Source: Vitis vinifera
Lineage: Eukaryota > Streptophyta > Magnoliopsida > Vitales > Vitaceae
Reading direction: 5' to 3'
Length of the DNA stretch: 64,000 nucleotides
Assembly: GCF_030704535.1 (NCBI RefSeq)
Contig: NC_081815.1
Span: forward strand, 2,557,001-2,621,000
The translations under genes were made by a program, and so were the position numbers. The notes under the pieces are model-generated. The model searched no databases. It was not told where the DNA came from and saw nothing but the letters and a program-made list of their open reading frames with translations. Positions 1-16,100 of the stretch are shown one piece after another (the stretch's first letter is position 1; every line of letters begins with the position of its first letter).

Positions 1-44
1 TAAATTTCGCTAACAATTTTAGATTTTTTTTCATTGTCGAGTAG

Positions 45-3000
45 ATCGCTTGCCAGAATGGAGGCAGACTATGGAGAAATTCCATCAAGAGGCGCTGTAA
101 GTTCTGCCCAACTTTTTCTTTTCTAATAAGTTATTGCAAATATAACATATTTAATGAAACTATGTCTTATATGCACATGCATCCGTTCCCAAATGTACAT
201 GAGTTTTCTTCTTAGTGATTAGGAAATGATGGCAACTTTTATGTTCCATGGTTTTGGTGCTTGTCCTATTTTCTTATTTACATCACAAACTCTGAACTCT
301 AGAGGATAACTTCTTGTGTGCTCTATAATGTATGCTTCTTAAATTTTATTTTTCTCTACCTTATCTTTTATTTGCATTCAGTGAGGTGGCTAAAGCAGTT
401 GCACGGATCATAGCTCTTGCCCTTGACCTTGAACGTGATTTCTTTGATAAACCAGAAATGCTTGGTGACCCTATTGCAACCTTGCGCCTACTGCATTATG
501 AAGGTGGAAATCAAATTGAAGGTCACTGGATTCTATCATCAAACTTGTACCATTTAAAACTGTATATAACTCATATCGTGATGGGTTTTCCCCTTTTTCC
601 ATCAGGTCAAATCTCTGATCCCTTGAAGGGAATATATGGAGCAGGTGCACATTCTGACTATGGCCTGATTACCCTCTTGGCAACAGATGATGTCCTAGGA
701 CTTCAAGTACGAACTCTGCAGAAAATTTTTAAGCTATGTTACAATTGTATTTCACATAATTTTGGAAGTGAATTGAAACTTTTCAATTCATTGCAGATAT
801 GCAAGGATAAGGACGCTAGACCTCAGACATGGGAATATGTAGCGCCATTAAAAGGGTGAGTAATTGGACAATCTATTGGATATATAGAGCTGGAAAACAG
901 GTGACCTATATTTGATCAAGAACCATCCAAAATCTGTATGCGTGTGCACACATGTGTTTACTCCAAAACCACACCAAACAACCTCTATGCCCCCCCTCCC
1001 CCAGACTCCTGCCCCACTATCTGTGTTTGTGTGTGTATTCATTTTAGGCTTGCATATTCTCATCTGTTTCATTCTGGAGTTTAAAGCCCAAAGTTAATAG
1101 TTTCTTCCATTTCATAGGTTGACCCAGATTCAAATACTGGAGTTAAGCTACCATTAAGTAACAGGAATGTCTAATTCTATAACACGTGCCAATTAACAAA
1201 AAAGGGAAATATTTTATTGAGATGAAAAAACCCAGATTTTATAGTGTGCTATTGCATAAACAAGTGGCTCTCCCTGGATCCTGTTTTCATTTTTCATGAT
1301 TAGGTGTTAGGAATACATTTTGAACCTGATAACTCCTTTACCTCTCTTTAGACACGCACGCACATAAAGACACCTTATTCCAAGCATCAAAAAGACAAAA
1401 AACAAATTTGACCTCATTGTCAACCTCACAACTCTTCACCTCTTCTTGGACTAAAAATATATATATATATTTTTCAGAAACAAAATTCCAAAAGAAAATT
1501 TTACCTCTACCTTCATTATCTATTTTTTTTTCTTGTTATAATGTATTGTCAATTATTGATTATAGTGTAAGAATACTTCTACTTCAGTACTTGGCCTGGA
1601 CTTCTTCTTTCAATTTGGTTTCTCTTTATATTACTCTGAACATTAACATTCCCTGATTGTGTCATTACTGTTTTGATGGCCCGTCTTATACTTCCAGAGC
1701 GTTTATAGTGAATCTTGGTGATATGCTGGAGCGCTGGAGCAACTGTATTTTCAAGTAATGTGCATTTCTTGGTGGTAACCATGGTCCAAAATGCTTTTCT
1801 GTTCCATTTGATAATAAGAGATGTGTTCTGGATTTTTAGGAGCTTTACAATATTTGGATTATTGGTCATTTTTATTGTTATTTGCATTAATGAAAAATTA
1901 TTTTTATTTTTATAATCAATTATGATGTTTGACATTCCTGTATAGCTGTAACCTGGGATCCAAATGGCTATTGTTTTATTGTTAGTCTCGTGCAAAATGA
2001 CCTTGATCTTCCAACTGTCAAAATAAACTAGTTTCCTGTGGTTAGTTTATGATTCCTTATGGAATCTTCCTCTTGGTTGAGGATATAGGAGGAACTTATC
2101 AGATTCATGACCATACTAAACTCTCTAAATTTGATTTTTCTTCTATATTTGAAGTAATAGATATTACATAAATCTCATGCCTAACTACTGCCTTCAAAAA
2201 TTTAAATTAACGAGGATTTAGCTTCCCTGAGGAGGTATACTTTGTGTTTATCCCATTTAAAGCTTTTGATCAGACAATTATTAAATATCCTTTTTAGTGT
2301 ATTTCAACTTTTTCCTTTCTTCAAGTTCTTTTATGACTATAAAGACACTATAATAAACAGGCCAAACTTTGATGTACACATGAGATAAAGAAAAAGGGAA
2401 AAAAAGAAAAGGAAATCAACTTGCAACTTTAACCTACAAAAGTCAACAAATGGAAAACAGTTTCATTCTCAAGGAACTACATTACCATCATCTCAACATA
2501 CTTCAGCCATTCTTTCTATTTTTTATTTCATGTCATTTTTGAGTCCATGTCTCAAGATCTCTTCATGAGAGTTTTTGGTTTTTACTTCATGCAATATGTA
2601 ACCTGCATTTTTTTCTCTTCCTGTGTGTATCCAGGTCCACATTGCACCGGGTTCTAGTGCATGGTCCAGAGAGATATTCTGTAAGGCCTCTTGCAAGTAT
2701 TTGAATTTTATGTAATTGCAATGTTGGTAATTGGAGATGATAATTGTTTCTTAAAGGTTGTTTCATAGTTCCATAATTCCATGATCTCATACTTTCACCA
2801 TGTTTAATGCCTTAAATTTATTTGTTATCTATTTTTCTTTTCCACATCAACATTTACCATTGCAAATCCATTTATAAGCATTTATAATTTATCTGTTTGC
2901 TAGGGGTGTGTAATAAAGGCTCAAAAGTGGAAATTTTTGTTGTCTAGAATAGTTACTTGAAAGTCTAATGCATTTCAAGTTTCAACTGAACTAAATCTTC

Positions 3001-4321
3001 TTTGTTCTCTAATTTATGATATCAAAACTGTTGCTCCTGTGGTTTTAGTTGTGGGAATGGTGGCTGTGGAAGGTAAACTAATGAATACTGAAATTCTGAT
3101 AAAACAAAACTAATGAACACTGAAATTTATGAAACCCTTGGAACTTTGTTGCCCCAGCACTATTTGGCAATAGTGTTGACAATGGGGCCAAATCTGCATT
3201 TCATGCCCAGGTTTTTAATCACCTAGTCAGTTCTCTACCTCTGATCTTTCATTAACCTAGCCAAACATTTTGGAAATGATTTCTTGGTTGATTGTAAGTT
3301 CTGAGAAGAAAAATGTAAACTAGAAGGATGTTTTGAACTTTTGGGTTTGAATGTCTTGCTGACAAGAGAGTTTGTTAGCCTGGTCAGGGCATTCTGGTTC
3401 TTTCTGGGCCACAAGGTAATACATATCATTTTTTGCTCAAAATTTCAAGTACTATTTACATTGCTACTCTATTTCCAGACTCTTTTTTTTTGCTTTGTCT
3501 TTCCAAATATATCTGGCATGTGTTTAAGTATCTCTATTACACTACTTTGGTGAGAAAATATAGTTTATGTATCTCATTCCTATCTCTTGTGCAGATTGCC
3601 TACTTTGTGGAACCTAGTCATGATTGTCTTGTTGAATGCTTGCCAACCTGCAAGTCAGATAAAAACCCTCCCAAGTAAGTAGCCACATCCAGAAATTTTG
3701 TTAACGTGTTTAGAACTGTCATAAAGTACAACATGAAACATTGTCTACTATTGGAACAAGTCACTGTGCCCTACTTGCATTATCATCCTAAGGACTATTT
3801 TATAACTATGTCACACACTGAGTTGTTGATATTTCACATTTGTTATCTGTACAGGAATAGTTTAGCATCACTCTTCCATGAAACGTTCTAGACAACAGTC
3901 ATAACTCATAACCACCAAGTAATATAAGTATCTAATCATTGGGTTCTCTCTTTTTTAATCACTATGATTTGGCTGTAAACACCGATATTCGAATTACACT
4001 GAACCCTTCATGCACATTGAATGCTAGAACATTGTGCATGGATAATTGTATCAGACTATCAGTTAGGGTACACAAACTACTTTTTCATCTATGATGCCCG
4101 ATGCCACCCAGAAATGTATGTGAACAGGTGGGTGGCAGTTGCAAAATACATAAACTGCAAGGTATTAAGACGTTATATCTGTTGTACACTTTCTTGTTAA
4201 CCATATTGAATTATACCTTTATTCTGCCAGATTTCCTCCAGTCAAATGTGGGACTTACCTGACCCAGCGCTACAAGGATACTCATGCTGATCTGAATTTG
4301 TACACTAAACATCAAGCTTGA
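45..4321 (+). CDS. 2-oxoglutarate/Fe(II)-dependent dioxygenase, C-terminal part (5' end outside window)
   Basis: Oxidises an unidentified small molecule using 2-oxoglutarate, O2 and Fe(II); probably soluble and cytosolic. I join eight exons: 45-96, 382-503, 606-706, 797-855, 1698-1754, 2635-2680, 3595-3674 and 4231-4321, all with GT-AG borders, giving about 201 residues. Visible family marks are the first iron ligands in GAHSDYG (exon 3), the distal His in STLHRVL (exon 6) and the 2-oxoglutarate-binding Arg/Ser in RYSIA (exon 6/7 border). The sequence also has LALDLERDFFD and LLHYEG, and ends LTQRYKDTHADLNLY before TGA. It resembles the Arabidopsis At1g35190/At3g46490 group more than the flavonoid or gibberellin enzymes (from memory of the family). 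The first exon border is the least sure: a T-rich tract followed by TAG at 42-44 suggests it, and upstream exons are missing. The substrate cannot be told from sequence. AATAAA at 4621-4626 is a candidate polyadenylation signal. Confidence 0.88.
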
Positions 4322-5926
4322 AAAAATTTGCCATGAAATTTCCATTCTGGGAGGCTGGGAGTCAAGCTGCCTAGTACCTTTATATGAAATAATGATTCAG
4401 TTAAGTTATAGTGGATAGGGGAAGGTGTATTAATGGCAGTGGTCCTTTTTGCCTGAATAGCCTTCCAATTCAATGTGCTCAAAAGGTTGAGCATCGTCCC
4501 TACATAATAATGTAATCCTTGTTCCCATCATTGATGATTTACAGAGTAGTAAGACTCTTTCTTTCATTCCCCCCTGATATATAGGAAGAATTTCGGCCTT
4601 GGGAGTTGGGCCAGTTCGGTAAATAAAGAAAGTGGACTGACCAATCTTAAATGTAAATCATTCTGTTACATGATGCTGGAGCAGTTAAACCTAAATTGCA
4701 AGAAAAATATTTGACATATTTATAATTTACAGGGTGTACTGGAGGTGGCAGTGTGCAGATCTGCCAGTAGAATATTCCAGACATCAACTTAAAGAAACCT
4801 TTCTTTCAGCACATTAAGACACTTTACCCCTGTCAAAATTTTTTAATCTCAGTGATTAAACGGATCATAGTTGTACTAATTTATCGTCACGAGAGAGCCA
4901 ATTTTTTGAATTGGTTAGGAAGCTCAAATCCTATATAGTAATATCGCCTTAAATCTTGCAAACATAGAAGGCAGAATCCAATTAATCCCATTGACAATCA
5001 ACCATGACTCTGGACCTATGATTAGAACAATAGCAACAGCCTTGATCTACGATTAGAAGATTTTTCAATCACATGATAGGTCTTATTTTTTTATACTTAA
5101 TAGTGACATTTCTTTCTACATTGGTCCTATTTATTCGAACCTTTACGTCTGTTTTTTATTTTATTTCTACTTTTTTGATAGATAGAGTCGACATGCCATG
5201 CGCCATTCCCACCTTGTCATCCAAACGGGGACTGACCACAATGGGCATACCGCACCTCCAGCCACACCACCCTTGTCTTGGACTCTTTATTGCATTATTG
5301 GTCTTCGTGAAACGATTAGAAGTGGAGACTTTGGTTGCTTTTGCCTCTAATTATTCCAATATGGTAGGACCATGAGAAGAGTGATAAAGGATAGTGTACT
5401 CTTTTTTCAAATCACGAAAGCAACCCCCAAAAAACTAAGGATGAAAAGTCATTGTTATAGTCACTTTGCCAAAAGATTGCCCACCTTTAATTTAGAATCT
5501 TGGGCGTGGATCATCTTTTGGAGAGTTGGAAACCAAAAAATGAAAATGATTGAGATAGGAAAGAGACAAATAAAGCATGAAAGCTGAGATTAAGGTGTGG
5601 CCCAAGCCCTGTTTACATGAATTTACTAGTGCTACACATTGACTTCATGCACTTCTGAGACTGACTTTTGAAACACCCCCTTAGAGATTATTACATAGAT
5701 GATAGTAATTTTAGCTTGAAGCTACTTACCTTATGAGAGATACACACCAGCAGCTAAGAACTTCATTTATTTAGGTACAGCTCTTCCAACTCCTCAAAAC
5801 CACGCTGCTTCAGGAATAAAGCTTAGAACACCACAAGAAGAAAAGACACCAACCAGAGATACAACATAATTCAGCAACACTTCAAGCCATGGGCCAAGAC
5901 CATAGGAACTCTTTTGGGAGAACAGT
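4322..5926. other. Convergent intergenic region between dioxygenase and malic enzyme genes
   Basis: This stretch must hold the 3' UTRs of both flanking genes, which point toward each other. AATAAA at 4621-4626 fits the plus-strand gene. No further reading frame shows recognisable protein similarity; open frames around 5073-5587 are short and look random. No clear repeat was seen. Confidence 0.6.
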
Positions 5927-10556
<4,630 letters not shown>

Positions 10557-10700
10557 CACCACCACCACCACCACCACCGGAGCTCAGAATTTCCTGAAGA
10601 AGTAGCAGAAACACTTGAAACGATGCTTGGTCTGCTTCACAAAAATCAAACGAAAACAGAGACGTTTTACTTTCTTATAGCACTACAGCCATACAAGTCA
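10557..10700 (-). promoter_or_regulatory. Leader and core promoter of the malic enzyme gene
   Basis: Directly 5' of the start codon lies a (CAC)7-type repeat (10557-10577; GTG on the coding strand), which would sit in the transcribed leader and may vary in length. A TATA-like box, CTATAAGAAAG on the minus strand, lies at about 10671-10681, some 115-125 bp before the ATG, a plausible distance. Transcription start is not known. Confidence 0.5.
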
Positions 10701-11875
10701 ATAGACTTCTTTTTTATTTTTTTTTTGATGATTTACAGAACACAATGGAAGGTAAAAAAACAAAATAAAATATCATACCTGATTTGTTTTTTGTAGTATC
10801 AAAACTCCATGACATGGGTCGGTGGGTGGATCATGTTTAATATTAAACTAATAATATTGTTTTTAATAATATTATCAAAATCTGATTTTTATTATTATTA
10901 TTATTATTTTATTTTTTAACTTAATTTATGGTTATGCATTTTAGTGGCCATGTGCTAGGATGCTTCACCCAAATGTTATACAATATACAGACATATAATT
11001 TTATACAAAGTGAGCAAATTTGTTTTGTACTTTTATTTTTTATTTTTTCATTTGACCATGGGTATCAATTTCTGTCGTGTTTAAGCTTAATAATAATTGT
11101 ATTAAAAACATAAATTTAAATATTATCTAATTATTAAACATGTTGTATGTAGAGTAGATCCTAAAGGGATTTCACTTTCCCATGAATTTATCTTGAATCG
11201 GGATTTTTTGGCTCAATTTTATCCCAATTTTACATAGAGAGCAATCCCATTTTTCACTTTGATTTGAACAAAATATGTTAAAAATTTTACTTTTTCATGG
11301 AGGATTTAAATTCAATAACGGGGGTTTATGACGAACCAATATTGCACACCATCGTTTAGCTATTGTAATTCTTTTTTCCAGTAGCAGGTCACATATATAA
11401 GACTATTCCATTTAATAATTTAAGTCCTCATGAGGTAGATCTTACGTGCATCAATGTGATTAGTATCTCAACAAAAAATGTTTATAACAAAAAATGTTTA
11501 TAACAATCCATTTATTAAAAACAAGTTTAGAATGAGTTAGATGTGTTAAATGGTTTAAAAATATAATTAAATTAATAATAAAATTATTAAATAAGTTTAT
11601 TTTGATCAAATTTATGTTATATTAATTGATCTAAAAATGACCTATTTATTAAATAGTTTATACATGTCAATACGAATTTATTTTCAATTTAAATTTGTGA
11701 AAAACGTATTTGATTTGTATTGTGTTGACGAATTATGTGAAATTTTATCTATGTTATGCTTTTGTGCATTATGCTCTAATTTTTTTCATTAAAATATTAT
11801 GTCCAAAAAAATATAATTTTAGATAAAATGGTAATTTTTTTAACTACTAAATTAATAATAAATTATTTTTACAAC

Positions 11876-11903
11876 TATTATTATTATTATTATTATTATT
11901 ATT
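11876..11903. repeat. (TTA)n microsatellite
   Basis: About nine uninterrupted ATT/TTA units in intergenic DNA between the malic enzyme and RDR genes. A possible length-polymorphic marker. Confidence 0.9.
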
Positions 11904-12955
11904 TACAAATAATTTATTAAAAAACCTGTGTAAATATAAAAAAATCCGTTGAGGAGGGAGTGGGGACCACTGACCAGTGAGATTTGAATGGACCACCTTA
12001 TCCCAAGCCCCAACAGTCACCGCTTGATTCACAGACTCGCTATTAATAGGAACAAACGACAAGACTAATGTCCCTCGCTCTACCATAATTCATGTGACCC
12101 TATACTTTCCTCTGGCTTCTCTTTCATTTTTCCTTTTTCCTATGATTTCATCTTGAATTTTAGATTTTTAAATTATTAAATCATAATACATTTCTCAAAA
12201 AATGTATGTTTTAATACTCTTAAATATAACCACATTCAAGAGTATGATATACCATCTCAATCCTATAAATCTATTTTTTTTAAAATTAATAATTTAGCGT
12301 TATATCAAAATCCCACAAATCATTTATTAAACTCGTACAAACTCAAAACATTCTCGGAATTATTAGTATAAATCATATTAAAATTATGACCATTTGTTTT
12401 CAAAACTGTTTCCAAGTTAAAAAATAAAAAATAAGTTTTAAAAAAATATAGTTAAATAGGTTCATATCGTTTTTTTAATTTTTAAGAACAGATGAAAACA
12501 AATATTATTTATTCTTTAAAAATTATTTTTTATTTTACTTTATTTTTAAAAATTATTTTTCAAGAACAATGGTTAAAATTATTTTTAAAAACGGATAACT
12601 TTTTTAAAATCACATGGCCAACAATGACTCAATATTTTTGTAAATGGGTTTTTATAAAAAGTCATTTATAACATATAAAAAAAGTTGAAATAAAAATTTC
12701 GAATGGGGAATACAATTTTTATTTATTTATGTATTAATATATTTAAATTATTAGTTAAAAAAAAATCATATTAATTTCTCAAGAGCTAATTTCTATTTTT
12801 ATCTGTAAAATGTTTTCAAACCCACTCAGGGAACACATGAAATTGCATTGGGCATCCTGAAAGCTGGGTCACATGGGTCCATTACAAAAGCAGGGGGCAA
12901 AAAGAAAACATCCAAGGCTTTTCAATATTTCTAGAGTTTATCCAAAGTTGATTAG

Positions 12956-13047
12956 GAATATTCTAGAACGGTATTGTCCTTGTGGGTCCTACATAGTGAC
13001 TCATCTCCTTTACTTCCTAACACGTGTGAGTTATGATGAGACACGTG
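12956..13047. promoter_or_regulatory. Perfect heat-shock element and two G-boxes
   Basis: GAATATTCTAGAA at 12956-12968 is a perfect three-unit heat-shock element (GAA, TTC, GAA at 5-bp steps). CACGTG G-box cores follow at 13021-13026 and 13042-13047, both inside ACACGTG contexts that fit ABA/bZIP binding sites. The block is about 2.4 kb upstream of the malic enzyme start and just past the RDR stop, so which gene it serves, if any, is unclear. Confidence 0.4.
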
Positions 13048-13175
13048 GATAGTTGGTATCTGGTAGGCTGATACCCAAGCGCCAGACTGGCATATCATGT
13101 AAAATAATTATAAGATAGGATAGATTTTTACATACCATACACACATCAGAATATTAACTGTTACAAGTTTTACGC

Positions 13176-16100
13176 TTAATTAAAAACTTGGCGCAAAACT
13201 GAAGGTACACATACCATGGACTTTTCACCTAGCTTCACAGTGTACAGCTTGCAGAGGGCTCGACCTGCAACTCTCCAGGGAAAGTTGCAATAACTCACCC
13301 TCGCTCCATTGATTACAAATTCGTAAGTGACATGGTAAATTGCAAGAGCCTCATCAAAGATGTCCTCCAAGTTTCTAGGACTCTCTTCAAACTCTGCAGC
13401 TCCATATAATATCTGCAGTACACTGGTTTAGTCAGTAAAGATAAGAAGCAGGAGGGGAGTTTCACTTTCATGGTTTAGTTAGTACAATGTAGGTTGATGG
13501 ATCACCTGCTTGTATTTGTTTATGACTTCGGCTGCATACTCGTCTTTGGTTTCCCCTCCATGCTGCAGGGCAGCAGCCATCTCAGATCTGTACTGATCAT
13601 ACCGATCCTTCCATGACCTCAAGCAGGCTTGAGGGACAGCATCTATGTTGAACAAGGGGAGTCTCCAAATTTCTGTGTAGCATGGAAGCGGCCATTTAAA
13701 CAATACAAGGAAAGAAAACATAGTATCAAAAGAAGACGAAAGTAGAGCTCGGTAAAGGTAGTTGATTAACCCTTCATCTCTGTGTATGTCATTGTTGCAT
13801 AATCAGTTTGAAAGAGAATCCTCACCTTTTGTTGACTGGTTCTCGGGTTGAAAGGACTCCACTGCATCATAAATTTGTCCTAAAATAGATGTGGAATGGT
13901 ATGAAGACTCTCTTCCCATAAAATGTGGGAATTTTTCAGCCTTTAATTCCTTAGAAACATTAACCTGTTTTGGAGAAAGAGAGACAAAAGAACTTGGTAA
14001 TGACTTCAAAGAACAATTGAAACATCCATAGGAACTTTAACCTGTTTTGGAAAAAGAAAGAGGGACAGAAGTACTTGGTAATGAATCCAAAAAACAATTC
14101 AAACATTGATTTCAGAGGTACTAAGAGCGGGCAAACGTACTATTTATTACCGACTTTAAAGGAAATAGCTGAAGCAAGGTATCACCACTTTCTGTGGATC
14201 TGATTCCAGTTGGCAACCGTATGATACCACAATTGTCTTGGTGGTTTGGCATTTGCAAGACAGAATGAGCTCAACCAACAATCAAGATGGTTGACAGGCT
14301 AAGACACATTTTTTGGTTGACATGGTTAGACTTCTCGTCTCTCCAAGTCCTGTCTGGGTTGCATCATTGGAACTGAACTAAAATGTCGAGTTCCATCCTA
14401 ACTTATAGATAGCAACTTATTTGGCAAAGCAAGCTGATTGAACAATTCCATGTGCCCAATTTTGCCACAGATATTATACATGCTCAAAGGTTCATCTTTG
14501 TTTGCATAATAGATGATCATGACCAGTGAAATTATTCTCACTGGTGTTTACAAGTGGCTGACTCTAACCTGAATTGGTCTGACAATAGAAACTGCATTAT
14601 TCATAAATTTTGGGCTGACAATGCAGTACAAGAAAAAAAAGACAAATAAAGGAAAAATGTTGCAGGATATTTACCCATGTTAGAATTTACAAAAGTACAT
14701 CTGTTGAACAAGTCTATCCACCCAAACCTTTGAAATCTCAACTAATGAAGACACAATTTGAGAAACTAACCTTCATTCCAGATTTTGGTGCATCTAAGGC
14801 ATCATAGTATATATCAGTCAACTCAAGCATTTTTCTCTTTAAACATTCTTTCTCGTCACTACAGTCATCTCTCAATGTCAACAGCCGATCCATAAACACC
14901 AACCAGTTATCAGCTGCCATACCAATGGCGCTACTGAAACAGCAAAAGGCACTTCAAATATTAGAATAATAACTGAAGTTGAATAGTTTTGGATGGTTAA
15001 TTTCAAATTCGACATAATAATGTTTCAAGGAGAAACTATACAAGCATGCTTAACAGATATTCAATCATGAAGTTGGGATAGGATATTGTATTAGTTGTTA
15101 CAGAATGCAGCTGAATTTATAACCTAGTCCATAATCATTTCTTAGTTTAAAGTTTCAACCTATAGGTTATGTTTGGTTGCCAGAAACAGGAAAGGAAAGA
15201 AAAAAAAATGTTAAGGAAGATCATTTTATCATGTTTGGTTGTACTATAAAAAATACCAAAGAAAATCAAATATTATTAAAATTAATTAGAAACTTATGCA
15301 TTTTTAAATTATTAAATCTTTATATATAAGGGTTAAAATAAGTGAAATAAGTTTGAAATAGCATATAGAAAAAATTTATTGACTTTAAATCTATTTTTTA
15401 TTTTTCTTCGATCTTTCTTTCTTTTTACTTTTCCTCTATATATTCTTTCCTTCATATTTTCCCTTACATCTTATAGGAACCAAACATAGCCATAGAATCC
15501 AGCTAAGTTTTACAGCATTTTGGTGTCAGAAGTATAGCTGGATCTATCTGTTATCCTGTGAGCAACCTCTAGGTAACAGAATGTATACTCCATCAGTGGT
15601 TAACCCTATTTTGATAGCAATTTTTATTATATTCTATCATACTAATACTAAGGCTACGTTTGGTTCTCATAAAGTACTAAAGAAAGAAAAAAATGTTAAG
15701 GAAAATGGTTTTTCATATTTGGTTTCGTTACAGAAAATACGAAAGAAAATAAAATATAATTAAAATTGGTTAGAAATTTATGTATTTTAAAATTATTTAA
15801 TCTTTATATAATGGAGGAAAATAAGTGAAATAAGTTTGAAGAAGCATATAAAAATAATTTATTGTTTTTGAATCTATTTTTTATTTTCCTTCACTATCTT
15901 TTTCCTTCCACTTTTCCTCCTTATTTTCTTTTCTTCACATTTTCCCTTAAATTTTTTGGGAACCAAACATGGCCTAAAAAATTTACTTGGAAAAAATATT
16001 CTATGTTTCTTCTGTTCAAGTAAGATTTTCCAATACAGAAAAAATACCTCCAAAACCAGCATTGAAAATTTACTCAACAGATTATCTTTCATTTTTTGTT

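Larger units (their letters stand above)
10701..13175. other. Intergenic: malic enzyme 5' flank and RDR 3' flank
   Basis: Very AT-rich, with simple repeats at 10890-10908 and 11876-11903 and a 16-bp unit in tandem near 11470-11506. Around 12380-12600 lies T/A-rich sequence with long runs of TTTTTAAAA type that resembles decayed MITE sequence. A regulatory-looking block near 12956-13047 is listed separately. The RDR 3' UTR must lie below 13176. No gene seen. Confidence 0.55.

Noticed and set aside
332..859. Single 175-aa open frame in the dioxygenase gene
   Set aside because: It reads through two introns with clear GT-AG borders (504-605 and 707-796); the family sequence continues only when these are removed.
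10557..10577. Upstream extension of malic enzyme with a run of valines
   Set aside because: It begins only at a GTG codon made by the (CAC)n repeat, there is no in-frame ATG above 10556, and a stop lies just upstream. The 591-aa model from 10556 matches the family exactly.
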